Assembly: GCA_008973525.1 (NCBI GenBank)
Contig: WACJ01000314.1
Coordinates: 1-64,000, forward strand
From: Stenopsyche tienmushanensis
Lineage: Eukaryota; Arthropoda; Insecta; Trichoptera; Stenopsychidae
Direction of reading: 5' to 3'
DNA: 64,000 bases
Shown here in pieces: positions 11,881 to 23,442 of this stretch. How positions within the stretch are numbered: position 1 is the stretch's first letter; every line of letters starts with the position of its first letter. Under the pieces are notes generated by a model. That model was not told the origin of the DNA, did not search any database, and saw only the letters and a program-made list of their open reading frames with translations. Both the position numbers and the translations under genes were made by a program.

Positions 11881-14800
11881 TTAGTAGGTTTGATCTAATA
11901 GATCAGCGACAAGCTTCTCCATTTTGCCGCCCAAGTAGCAGACAGTTTCATCGTCATCAGTTAACTTACATTCATCAAAAGAGTTTTCTTTTTCCTTATT
12001 CAAGGAATATTGGTCGAGATATCTTGGAGATGGATCGGGTATATATTCGTTCCACATGGGCATCCAATGAAATGGAACAATATGATCAACTTTTGGAAAG
12101 AAGTATTCAAACATTTTTCTGAAAAGAAAATTATTTATTAAAATGGAGGAGTATTAAAATTTTATTTTCAATATTTATATATTTCAGTACCTATAATAAT
12201 ATGCCTCTTTAGTATAAGGGGTGCAATTAGCAAATCTGAGACAAAAAGTCTCGAACTCTTCATCCATTATTCTCTGATCGATTATGTCCTGAAGGACATT
12301 CTCAATGCGGCGCTTCTTGTTGGTAAATCCATCGCTTAAAATTATACACACGTTTTTATAGAACAAGCACGATTTATAAGTTCGTCAATGATTTTTATTA
12401 TGAAAATCGTTTACCTTATTGATTCTTTGAACCTGAACAATACACATCTCGGTATGAATCGATCTCTAAAAGCACGCTTCAGAATGAATTTTTCCCCGAC
12501 TTGAATGCTTTTATCCATTTTGAGCACATGCCTTGTTAAATCCAAATCCAAGAATGGAAAACGTACCTCCAAACTGAAATATATGGCTTTTTTTAATTAT
12601 TTGCATTTTATTGAAATTGGTTCGATCGAAATAGATGAAATCGAAATCTTTCGGTGTTTTTTATTTTTTTGCCTTTTTGGAGTATTATTTTGGAATATCT
12701 TAACGAGCGAGAATTCCTAATTACAGTTAAACGTAATTTGTAAAGTTTTATTTAAAATTCTGCTAAGTATCTCCGAAGCTTGTCGATTTCTTTACTCTCA
12801 AAAGGTATCTGACTCTCACTCACATTCGCCGATATAACGCGGAGTGATAAAAACATGATATTGTTAAACAAGGTTGGTGCAAGTATCCGCAATTTATTTA
12901 TGGGAATAAAGTGCTAACTTCGCAAATACAGCTCCGCGAAGCCAGACATATCAGATCAGAATCTGATTATTAATCGGGTGTATCTTTATTAAACTTCAAG
13001 ATATCGCGGAGATTGGTGCAGAGTTGGATTCCTTGAAACTCAAGGAATCCAGTTGAGATACAGGATGGATACGAGCAAGCTGTACTGCTTAGACGAAAAA
13101 ATTGTTTGACCGATCTTGAAATCGGTACAATGAAAGCCACCGGCCTTTGTACATCAGGCGGGTGTCAACATAACAGAAGCTATTGAACTGAGAAAACTAT
13201 TGAGAAATACAGATATTTTCTTTGTTGGGTCGTGTACTTCTGGGACTACCCTCGTAATATCAGTGTTGAAATTAACAAATTTTTAAATGACCGATTTCAA
13301 ATTATATAAAAAATGTATTTGAATGATTTTCATGAATAGAATAATTGTGAGGAAAAAAACATGTAAATCAGGATTACCCAAATGCGCCCATCATCTTTTC
13401 AGTTCTTAGAACACTGAACATGTGTATGTCGGCAAGTAGTCTGAAATTAAATTTTGACGGAGGCTTTAGTCAGATTTTATGCAAATTATATTTTTATATT
13501 TAAAAAAAAATGCTTAAATGTATGTAAGATAAAGATTTGTAATCACCTTTTACTTTCCCTATCGGCAGAAGCTATGTCCGGAGCATTTTGGAAGTAAAGA
13601 TGACCCTGAAATATTTCATCTGCTCCATCGCCAGAGAATAAAATTCGAGTATTTGTTTTAGTTTTGATATATCTAGCGAGCATAAACAACCCTAAAAAAT
13701 ATAGAAATTTTATATTATTATTTTTTTTTGAAAAATGTAAGATAGTGAAACATTTCTTACAAATACATGTATGAATTGGTTGATTTGATGTAAAATATTA
13801 AAATAGTTGTTATAGATTATAATAATGGAAAATCAACTGACCAACGCTAGCTCTAATTGTTGCAACATCATGGCTCTCCAAAAAATATATGACTTCATCC
13901 AAGCATTTGGCAATATCTTCGTCCGTAAATATTACTTCATGATGTTCAGATTTTATGTATTCAGCAACATGTCTTGCATATTTCAAGTCGGGAGAGCTCG
14001 CCATACCAACCGCAAATGTCTAAATTCATAATTGTAATTAAATATGAACTAAAATGTGCATTTGGGTGCATAAGAATAATAAGTAATAACTCATCCGCGT
14101 CGGACTAACTGTTAAAATTACAATAAAAATGCATCTAGGAATGAAAACAAATAATATTGACGGAATGAACTAATAACTGATTAAAAATTGATGAATTTGA
14201 ATTATATTGTATATGGAAGCCTATGAGAAATTACTGTATTTGAAACCATATGCATAAAATATTGTGATAGCAGAAAAATCTGAGGCGAATGAGTTAAAAA
14301 AACATATAGTAAAAATGTTAATAATGATAATGAAAAGCATACTTGAATGGGGTAATCTAATTTTTCTTCTTCAGAAAGCCTTACGAGCCATTTGGCTAAA
14401 ATAGATGAATCTAACCCACCCGACAGTAGGCAACCGACACGCAGAAACATATGAAGCCGTTTTCTGCAAGATTCGCCAGTCAGTGCGAAGAGTTGATTTT
14501 CGAATTCACGTAATCCTGAATAAAAATAATTGATTGCTAAATATTTGCTTTACATATGTATCAAAAGATGTTTAATTGTGTAAAATTATAAAGTACTGTG
14601 GTAATATGGGCTGCACTTTAGAAAAAATTCTACATCGTTGTTAATGGAAAAATGAGTGTACGTTTGTATGAAATGTGCAGATCCGTTACTATCTATTATA
14701 TATTCTTCATACGTTCCCGGCTTAACATGATTCAAGCTTTTTGTGTCGTTCAGAACACTAGCAACTTTTAGGATACCTACAAACATATGTTTAGAGTTTA

Positions 14801-15613
14801 AAGCAGTTTCAAATAGAAATCTTAGTCAAATTTAAAGCAAATTCATTAAAAAATACCTTTCACTTCTGAACACATAGCAAGAATTTTTTTGCTATCACTA
14901 TATACCTTATATAATGGCCTTATACCGTAAGGATCTCTTGCAATAAACAGCCTTTTCTTCGGTATATCGATCAGGCAGATTGCATAGTCTCCGTCAATTT
15001 TCCGTATGGCATCATCGAAGCCGAATTTGTTGTACAGATGGACAAAGCATTCGACGCTAGAGTTTGTCTCATTCACGATTTCGTATTCTTGTTCCAACTA
15101 GAAAATGGTGATTTTAATATCAAGTCGTTACAATACAGATTGTTGCTTTACAAATGAAATATGCGTTATCAATTTGGATAAATTTATCCAAATGAGGATT
15201 ATAATACAACAAGCTATTTTGCTCCGATGAAATTTCATAAATATGCTGGTAGAAATTAAATATACAAATTAAACAGGGAAAAAAATTGTTCACCGAGGCA
15301 CTGTTGTAGATTTCTCCGCAGAATACCATCATCAATTTATCGGTTTTGTAGATCTTTTCGCATTCTTCGGCATGCTCGTCGTTCACAGCGGGTATTCTAT
15401 GAAAACCCATTATGGCGTTCTAAAAATGAAATATTGCATATTATAGCATTTCCTTGTGAATTTATTAAATAATGTGTGTTTGAAATGTCTTACCTTGACC
15501 GAATAGTTCAGATCAATGCGCCAAACATCTTCGCCACGCCTTGAGATCTTCTGAAACTCCATGAACTGCTCATCCGGGCAGTTCATCCCAAACAGTCCCC
15601 AAAGACCGCTCAT
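11881..15613 (-). CDS. asparagine synthetase-like protein 1 (glutaminase site lost), 11 exons, 588 aa
   Basis: Exons in order: 15613-15494, 15419-15294, 15097-14857, 14776-14597, 14515-14343, 14019-13842, 13691-13547, 13440-13378, 12573-12415, 12334-12191, 12118-11881. All have GT-AG introns and keep frame. Domain order is that of glutamine-dependent asparagine synthetase: N-terminal Ntn glutaminase (1-about 200), then ATP-pyrophosphatase synthetase. Synthetase motifs are kept: SGGLDS (254-259), RASVG (336-340), FSGDGADE (358-365; usual form FSGEGSDE), RFPFLD, and a C-terminal HWMPMWN. Glutaminase residues are changed: Met-Ser-Gly replaces Met-Cys-Gly, C74 replaces the oxyanion-hole Asn before Gly-Glu, and S96 replaces the glutamine-binding Asp; Arg48 is kept. 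Length is near the human enzyme (561 aa) plus an acidic tail. I infer an ammonia-dependent synthetase or a pseudoenzyme. Confidence 0.9.
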
Positions 15614-15637
15614 GGTTGACGTTCTCGTAGTCTATAA

Positions 15638-15645
15638 TTTATATA
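15638..15645 (-). promoter_or_regulatory. possible TATA box of ASNS-like gene 1
   Basis: TATATAAA on the minus strand, about 25-32 bases before the ATG at 15613. If used, the leader would be almost absent. An AG (ATTATAG) lies between the box and the ATG, so a spliced leader exon upstream is an equally good reading. Confidence 0.2.
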
Positions 15646-16197
15646 GTGATAAATAAACGGCAAAATAGACATCCAGATTCAAATATGAATTTACAATAAA
15701 CGTATGCAACAGCCTTTAGTCGATATGACCCCTTTGTAATTGTTAAGAGTGCAGATGAGAGTCGATTCTGGGTGTATATCATTGATCTGTACAATATAAA
15801 ACCAAAATATAGGACGCTGAAAATGTACACTTTCTCCAAGAAAACTTTCCTATAAGAACAAGCATTAGTATACTTATTAAGGGTAATTAATTATAAAACT
15901 GTTAATTCAATACAATTTTGTTTTGTGTAAAATATTGCAAATAAGAATTCAAATTATTCATGCAAAAAAACGTTATTTGGGCGAGGGGAATATGAATTCA
16001 AATGCATATAATGGATATTTCAAATTTACTACATATGGCTCGATTACTTATCAACATCTGGGTAAATTCCCAAAATAAAAGTTCATAGAATATTTGCGCT
16101 TTGGATAAATAAAAATAAGAATATGCAAAATAAAATGAATTATATGCAATATCTGATAACTGGTTGAAAATTGAAAATAAAAATATTAATATGACCT

Positions 16198-16315
16198 GTT
16201 TAAGTGCTGAGCCCACGTAGAGGAAGTCCTCTACGACAACCCTCCCCGGGAAGCAGCGGCGCCAGACTGACCCAGACAAGACGTTACATTGCGCAATATC
16301 ATCTAGGGTAACCAT
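16198..16315 (-). other. GC-rich open frame, possible exon, unidentified
   Basis: A GC-rich island in AT-rich surroundings reads from a minus-strand ATG as MVTLDDIAQCNVL, then VWRRCFPGRVVVEDF, up to a possible CAG/GT donor at about 16198. The frame continues past it into hydrophobic AT-rich codons that look intronic. It lies just upstream of ASNS-like gene 1 on the same strand. I do not recognise the protein; it could be a first exon of another gene or unidentified repeat cargo. Confidence 0.3.
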
Positions 16316-16740
16316 TCTTCACAAATCGCCAAATAAAACGGGACACTTTCATTTGAAAATTATATATTCGGAAATGACGATCCGAATTCGAATATTTAAA
16401 TATTCCAACTCATATATGTTTATATGAATAACATCAAAAATACACACGCAAGTTTTCATATCAAACCAAAATAGTTTTATAAATAGTTTGAAATTGAATT
16501 TGTGTAAGTTTGTTGCTGAATAGGCAAGAATTTAAAAAATATTGCCTTAAAAATTTTTAATGCAAATATGACCCTAATTGTGTCCGAATTCTTTCACAAG
16601 CTGGGAATCCCAAATGAATATCAAGCCAATATCCTTTACTATGTGTACTTCTAGTTCTAATTATTATACCTTCAATCATTATTTAGATTATATTTGTCGC
16701 CTACGCTCTACAATTATGCATATTTTCTAGAAAGATATTT

Positions 16741-17031
16741 CTATACATTAATTGCAAATTCATAACCTTTACGTAGAAGCAGAAATGAAACATAATTAAA
16801 GATTCTTCTCTCCTCAGCTTCGCAAAACGCACCTTCTTCTCGTCGGCTTATAACTTTGCGAATTTCATTTATATTGACTTGAAATTTACTGAATATATTC
16901 TTAAACATTGGTTCTTTCCGATACTCGAAGAAAAAAATTTTTTTTTGAACCAACAAGGCAGTTTTTTTTCCCATACCATAATCCATGACTTCATCTTTGA
17001 ACATTTTTAATAATTCGTTTGTTAAGAGCAT
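16741..17031 (-). CDS. unidentified 96-codon open frame, probably repeat-derived
   Basis: An intronless frame from ATG to stop, rich in Lys, Glu and Phe (for example KKTALLVQKK, ISRREEGAFCEAEERR). No domain recognised. Sequence around its 3' end (TTGCAAATTCATAACC, then ACGTAGAAGCAGAAATG) has a diverged counterpart at 45965-46005, so it lies at least partly in a dispersed repeat. Low likelihood of being a host gene. Confidence 0.25.
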   Translation of the reverse strand: MLLTNELLKMFKDEVMDYGMGKKTALLVQKKIFFFEYRKEPMFKNIFSKFQVNINEIRKVISRREEGAFCEAEERRIFNYVSFLLLRKGYEFAINV

Positions 17032-17089
17032 TTAAGTCAAATATAAAATCTACTGGATATATTTTATTGAGCAAATTAAATCCATTTAA

Positions 17090-17300
17090 TGAACACTGTC
17101 GATAGCACACGATATTCGGTACATAATTTTTTCAAGTAAACATAAACAATATGCTTGAAATCGATTCATTATATCATTCACACATCATTATTAGTCGATA
17201 AATTTGGGTTAACGATCTATATAATCGTATGATGTAGGCAAGATACTAGAGCCGTAACAAGGGAGTGGTAAAGCAGGCGCCCGCCACGGGCGCAACTAGA
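17090..17300. repeat. dispersed repeat fragment beside hAT-like family A
   Basis: About 17090-17230 (GAACACTGTCGATAGCACAC, then CGGTACATAAT and TATATAATCGTATGATG) is a piece of the dispersed unit also seen near 18950-19040, 20360, 45005-45130 and 52200-52330. Next to it, AAAGCAGGCGCCCGCCACGG (17271-17290) is the inverted form of the motif at 1703-1732 and 33158-33190. Confidence 0.5.
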
Positions 17301-17399
17301 CTTGACGCGCAAAACGCAGCCGATTCTACTTTATATGGATCAACATTGATTGACTCTGTATGTGCTTTTTTAAAATACACTAAGTTTTCTAATCCCTCT

Positions 17400-17610
17400 T
17401 TTCTTCGTCAGTGCTTAAACCGGCACAAACCCGCAATAAAATAAAGCCCATCCGATCCCATCCTTCTTCGTACAACTTCGTTTTGTAATGAGAGTTCGTA
17501 ATCGCTCTGTAGACATGTTCGGATATGGCATTCGATTATTAGGCGCTCATTCGTCATGTCAGCGGTCCGAAAAGCGGACCGGTTGGACACGAGGTCTTGA
17601 GGCGATTAGT
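17400..17610 (-). repeat. inverted copy of the GGTCCG repeat segment
   Basis: On the minus strand this reads VSNRSAFRT-like sequence matching VSNRSEFRT near 6.8 kb and MSNRTEFRT near 43.2 kb, around a CAACCGGTCCGCTTTTCGGA core at 17565-17584. The agreement then fades. It is multicopy and so is treated as repeat. Confidence 0.5.
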
Positions 17611-17628
17611 AAAGTCGTACAAGTTATC

Positions 17629-18352
17629 TAACAGAAATCGTACACCTCACCAGCACGATAAAGGCTACTAAATCGAGACATTTCCGCCGAAATCCGGACG
17701 CTTGGAAACAGTGGCGTAACTACTAATTGGTGAGCTTAGGCGACGCCTAGGGGCAGTGACTGTCTAATCTATGTATACATATATATAGAGTACATATATG
17801 TTTTTCAAATTGTTATTATAACGTTTCCCTACCGGTGATGTATTTACTACACCTCGACTCTAATAATGGGAATATCGATATGAAATATAATACATACGGG
17901 ATTCAAAATTTTTGTATTCCCCCGTAATATAATTAAGAATCACATCGACGTATTATAGTATATGAGTATTCATCTGCAGCGACGGAAATAAATAATTTGT
18001 CGGGAAATCTGGAATTTTGCGAGTTTTAGTCCGTGTTTCAGCAGAAAGGAATTTTATAAATCACATTAATGGTATTATACGAAATGGGGGCTTACTCGAA
18101 CTGGAATTTAAATATCTGATGACGATATCTCCAACAAGTATGAAAATTTATGTTGGATATATTTTCAAAATTATATTTTTTTAGTATTCTATTTATTTAT
18201 TTTTGAATTATATTTTTATCTTTTCTTAAATAAATAAAATTCTTTCGGCTTCAAGTTATTTTTATATTAAACAAATTTTTGATCAAATTTATTGCTATTG
18301 CTATCCCGAAATCCCGGGATCGAAATTTCGGCTCGGGATTGGATTCCCTAGT
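17629..18352 (+). mobile_element. hAT-like element family A, 3' portion with transposase tail
   Basis: Family A sequence (17629-18001) is followed at about 18095-18135 by a plus-strand reading ELEFKYLMTISPTS. This resembles the hAT C-terminal dimerisation region, in which SPTNMEAER-FSA is expected and is better preserved in the copy near 32700. The element closes with ATCCCGGGAT (about 18315) and TCGGGATTGGATTCCCTA (about 18334-18351), the inverse of the left end at 3734. It is non-autonomous as seen. Confidence 0.65.
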
Positions 18353-21300
18353 CGTGAGTGATTTATTTAATTTAAATTATCATTTAAATATAATAATAAT
18401 TTTGCTACTTACTCATACATTCTTACCTCTCCTACCCAAATTATAATTCATATCTGAATAATCATATCCTTAACTTCTCATGCGTGGGAGGCAAATAGGA
18501 AAAACATCACGTGAAAAACCATTTCCCTTGTAAGGTATCCAATGGAGATCGCCCACGTTCGATAACGAACGGAATAGGCAATTGGAACTAGAACCTTTTC
18601 CAATATATAATTAGAATATTTAGTTTTGACTAACAAATAGCTTATATATACATAATTTAGACATGTATTTGCTTATAAAATTCCATGGTGCTATTTGATC
18701 GGATATATGGAATTGTATGAACTGTAGGCATTAATTAAATTTAAAAGTTATTGCATATTTAATACGCTGTTTTGTTTTTAGGGTGCTATTAAGCTGTCAG
18801 GGAGCTTCGACGTACATGTACGTCCTAATTCTTATGCCCCAGAAAGAGCACTCTTGCACATTGAAGCTCGGAGACAGACAAAGACAGAGAGAATTTAGCG
18901 CAGTTCGGGAGACTGAGACGGATAGTTCCTCGCATGATTGTATAGATCGTTAAGCCCAAATTTATCGACTTATAATGATTTCGATTTCAAGTGTGTTATT
19001 TGTTTACGCAAAGAAACGACCGAATATTGTGTGTTATCTATTTAACTGCTTGCCGTTCTTCGCTGCGTGTTGAATGAGTCTTTGTCCAATTATCATTTCC
19101 TTCTAAAGGAGGAGCAAATGAATCGATTTTTTGTGCATTGTTTATGTAAAGAAATTACGCGATCTTGTATGTTATCAAATGTTTATTTACAATTGACTCT
19201 GCCTCGAATTGAAGATTGTCTTAGGCTGATTAGGAGCTAACAGAAAGTAATCGGCGCAAAGCGATTATGATATCAACGACTTCATCGATTTTAAATTTGC
19301 TCGCTCCTCAACAGGTTAATAATAGTAGATCTTTAAAATATTGTCGCAGGGGATGAACGATTTAATATGATGCGATAAACATAATTGAAAGATAAGAAGC
19401 GCTTGGGTTTTTGTATTTGGATCCGAATGCACATTTACAACAAAGCTTATTTTCGACGATTCATTTCGAAAATGAACTTATCCAGCCTGATTGTCTTCTT
19501 CTGGATCTTTCCGCATAATGAATATTGAATATGTATCGAAGCAACGTGAATGCCAATAGAATTTTATTCAAATTATCCAGACAGCTTCAGCTTGGGATCA
19601 TCTTTCAACGAACAGCGCTCCTTTGTCTTTCCTTATCTAACATTTGACTCTTCAAACGATTTGCCATTTGAACTGCTTCGCTTGAAAACACTATGATAAA
19701 AATACTTGAGACATTACCATGGATTTCCGATTAAAAAAATGCAGCCTCGATTTTGAAGGTTCATCCTCGTCAAATGATTGTATCTGTGATGACGAACAAT
19801 ATATTGTATTGTCCCAAAAGATTAGAATTAGAATAGTCGTAACAACGTAGATGTGTGTTTGTTTTTATCGATTGTGAGGTGCCAAACCAAATCTATCTAA
19901 GATGCATTTGAAATCGGAGGCATAGTTTAATCCTTGTTGTGTTTATCTGATACTTATCTGATTTGCTTTATCGCGTTTCAAAAGTAAACGCCCTCATTCA
20001 TATTTTAAGCAAACGGATAACAAGACGTCTAATCTTCATGTTGACATCTAAATTTCAAAAATCAATTATTTTAACTCTTTACTTGGGGGGGTTAATTGGT
20101 TCGCTAGTCTTTAAACGCAGGGTCTCGCAATGCTTTCAGATAGCCGAGCGAAATGATTTTTTTAAAGTAAAAAAATAGATGGACATCGACTATACATCAA
20201 AAATATGTTACAACAAAAATATATGTATTTGCATCGCCAATATAAAATAAATTTAACCCTTTTATACCGGAGAACATACACGCTACGCTCTAATGTAAAT
20301 CCACTTTTCTGTCAGCTCCGCCGCAGCTTGATAATGAATCAGGCTCAATAAATGAACCTTAACACTGTTGATAGCGCACAATATTCGTTAATTTATTCGG
20401 AATATTTCTTAATGTTCAACTTGCATGGTATCTGCTTTCTGTTGTTCAACTATTTTTGCCTATCAACGTGTTGCGAAAATAAAAGGACATGTTCACCGTG
20501 CAAGCCTTCCAGTTTACTTCAGAAGGAGTAGATTTTGCAAAGGAGTGGTGATATTCAGCTAATGACACCACTCCAGAATAGTCAAGGGGGAATAACAAAA
20601 TTGCTTAACGATAAGAATGATGCGAGTATCTTAATTATCAAAACAAACGCCTGATCTCAAGACAACACGAACGAAAATCGTCTTATTTTTGTTCAGTTAA
20701 GAATGTTTAGACATGTAGGGGTACCTTTACGGCACGATGAGACGCAAGACACCTGTTTCTATCTCACTATTTTCGATTCCACAGGGTTAAGTTGCAGTAT
20801 AATTCCACTATACAAACATACCAGATTTATTATTATTGATTAGGTTTACCAGAACTGCAACAAGGATAACAACGCAAGTAAGATCATAAAAATCCAAGCT
20901 TCCAAGGTAAATGAATTAACAAATACTTGCATACATCTACTTTCTACTATCACATAAACGTGGGAACACTGGGATCAGGGGACAGACTTGCACAGTTGGG
21001 CAAATCTGACCGTCAAAGTGCTTTTTCGACTGCTTCCATAATACAATCTTGACTATGAAACTATTTGATCTTGTTGATATGGACTTGATTATTTAATATT
21101 ACTTGATACCTAACTTTAACCTATTTGTTCCAGCTATGTCTATTTTTTCCAGTTTGCTCCCAGTCTGACCAATTAAATATTACTTGATTGTGTCCGGAAG
21201 GCATTAAACGCCGAAGTTCGAATACTTTAATGCGATATAATTACCGACCGGACCGAGACCGGAGCGAGATCGAACCGTTACCGGCACCATAGTGTGGATC

Positions 21301-21690
21301 GGGCCTTAGTGTAACTTCTTAGCTCTTAGGAAACGTTGGTTATATGCATTGCTTTTATCAATTTATTAATGGTTCTTTCCGAGGTACTTATCGGCACTTT
21401 TCTTAATGATGAACTCGCTTTCTTCCATTCTCTAAAAGCTCGCACGCTGTCTGTACTTGTATTTTTCTCCATGTCCTCCGTGATAAAAGATTAAGTTGTG
21501 TTTGTGTACTCTATATATACAAAAATTGATGTCCGTTTGTTTGTAAGTAAGTTTGGTTACTGTGAAACTTTGGTGAGTTATTAGGCGTATATCTAAGAAG
21601 GTTTTAAAATTAGCATAACCACTGTTTGTATGCGGAATTTGTTTTGCGTGACGTTTAACGGATGCACCATTTTGGCGCATATTGATCTTT
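18353..21690. other. gene-free stretch with a dispersed repeat unit
   Basis: About 18795-19420 carries a repeat unit containing AGAGCACTCTTGCACATTGA, GACAGACAAAGACAGAGAGA and ATTTGTTTACGCAAAGAAAC. Pieces recur at 28640-28700, 29240-29340 (inverted), 48520-48690 (inverted) and 52110-52330. The remainder, including the open frames at 19963-20178 and 21432-21680, shows nothing recognisable. Confidence 0.45.
18809..18824. other. 16-bp perfect palindrome
   Basis: GACGTACATGTACGTC is its own reverse complement. It sits at the start of a dispersed repeat unit. It could be the tip of a transposon end; no function is implied. Confidence 0.6.
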
Positions 21691-22735
21691 TTGATTTGTT
21701 ATGTACTTGCCAAGCGTTCGGTCTTCAGCGGACTATGGCGTGAGGCGGTAAGACACAGACATCATCATTTAAATCCATACCTGAATCAATTCTTTTGGCG
21801 ACGACGACGTTTACGAGAAAAAAATCGACCTGTTTTGTCGGTTCCCGAACCGACAAAACAGGTCAGGCGATGAAGTCATGAGAGTCTGACACTCCTTTTT
21901 TTGTGCGAATACGATTGGCGACAAAGAGATAATATCTCTTATTGTTTACTCTTCGGAAAAACGTCAAGCATTCATGAGATGCAAAGTGCAAAAGAACTAG
22001 CTGCTTATTATGTGGAGGTCATGGACCAAGGGTATGGACCGCTGCTGCTGGTGCTGAAATAAAAAAAAACACCTGCTGGATAATAATCTACACCTAAAAA
22101 AACCATTTCAATATCGTAAGGTGCCTGAAACTCATCGATGAAGCATGGCAGGGTATCTAAAGAAGAACACTGAACACTGCGTGGAGAAAGTTGTGGCCTG
22201 AGGTGGTTTTAGAACAAGACTTCGAGGGGTTTACGAGTGAAAAGGAGCCTATCGAAGAAAATGTGTCCCTGAACAAATCTCTAGGCTTCAATGTAAACGA
22301 ATTTGACATCGAAGAAATAGTTCCAGAACATAGCGAGGACTTCAACGTCGATGAGTTGAAGGAGTTGCATGAAGAACAGTACCGTCAACTAAAGGAGACT
22401 CTGTCGGGAGTGGAGAAAGAGGAGAGGGAGAAAAAAAAAACTAATAGCAGAGACTAGAGCTCATACTTAAATGTGGTTTAAATTACAAACATTTATGGAA
22501 GAAATTCATTAAGATAAAGCAGCGGCTATTAGGTCTATTCATTTATTTAATGATGTTTTTTTGGCTCATTTCAGCAGGGATTTTTTTTTATTTTTGGATT
22601 TTTGGGGGTCCGGAACGAATTAACTGCATTTCCATTATTTATTATGGGAAAAATCGTTACGGGTTACGAGTTTTTCGGTTTACGAACTACCTTTCTGAAC
22701 GAACTCGTAACCCGAGGTTCCACTGTATTACAAGA
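21690..22735 (+). mobile_element. pogo/Tigger-like element, 3' portion
   Basis: Around 22170-22460 the plus strand reads LNTAWRKLWPEVVLEQDFEG followed by EENVSLNKSLGFNVNEFDIE and ELKELHEEQYRQL. This is the C-terminal region of Tigger-type (pogo superfamily) DDE transposases; the broken upstream frame includes YVEVMDQG-like and IDEAWQGIS-like pieces. Downstream, about 22610-22735 (GAACGAATTAACTGCATTTC, GGTTTACGAACT, ACCCGAGGTTCCACTGTA) is the characteristic Tigger 3' terminal region ending in CACTGTA. The N-terminal HTH and the catalytic core are missing or unreadable. Confidence 0.8.
21827..21864. repeat. 38-bp near-perfect palindrome (18-bp arms)
   Basis: Arms GACCTGTTTTGTCGGTTC and GAACCGACAAAACAGGTC are perfectly complementary around a CC centre. 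Such perfection in old repeat sequence suggests a recent inversion duplication or an assembly fold-back. It lies within an open frame that ends just after it. Confidence 0.85.
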
Positions 22736-23245
22736 GTTTAAATACCTTGGAGCTTTTCTCACGGAGAAGATATTGATTAATAACGAAATAAACTCCAGCA
22801 TTTAACACGATAATCGCTGCTTTATGGTTTGTAAAATATATTAGGTAAGAAATCATTATCGGCAAAAATGAATATTAAAAATTACAAAACATTAACACTT
22901 TACAGTGCGGATGTTCCGCGTTAAACTTCGCACAAGGTCCGGGTATTTAGCACTAAACTTCGTCCAAAGTCTGGCTCGAATTTCGATATATATCACAAGG
23001 AGCATCATCAAGGCACCGGCAATTATTTCGTGTTCATGAGTCCGACAGGAGATTCGAAATATCGGAAAGAGACACATTTGCATATTAAGTGTATCTCAAA
23101 TAATTACTAAGCGCTATTGTATACGAATTTTTTTATCGTTATTAAAAATATATAAAAGCATTGCAATAAACATAATTAAAACACACATACTTTCTTACTT
23201 TAAGTGTGGAATTGCAACGCCTGCCGGGTACTCGCTAGTATATAA
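22736..23245 (+). mobile_element. Helitron-like element, 3' portion
   Basis: Internal blocks resemble the other copies (AATAACGAAATAAACTCCAGC near 22778, ATTAACACTTTACAG near 22887, GTCCGACAGGAGATTCGAAA near 23039). The end is TTGCAACGCCTGCCGGGTAC then TCGCTAG at about 23211-23237. The CTAG fits the CTRR rule for Helitron 3' ends, followed by TATA. No 5' terminus is visible because the Tigger fragment abuts it. Confidence 0.6.
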
Positions 23246-23442
23246 TAAAATAGGCACGTTTCTACTCTTTGTTTCGAGACCCAGTGATTTCCTCCAATTG
23301 CTACTTGGAGTTTCACTTTACGTGACGTTCAGCCCAATTTATCCTACCACGTCTATACACAAGTTTCGCGCCAAAAAATAAAGATAACGTAAACACGAGA
23401 CATTTGCTTTATACATTTTTAAAATCCAGTTCTTTATTATCT

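Noticed and set aside
11805..12122. 105-codon plus-strand frame
   Set aside because: Antisense shadow of the last exon of ASNS-like gene 1 (minus strand).
22191..22457. 88-codon acidic frame as an independent small gene
   Set aside because: The sequence matches the C-terminal part of Tigger-type transposases and is followed by the Tigger terminal region.
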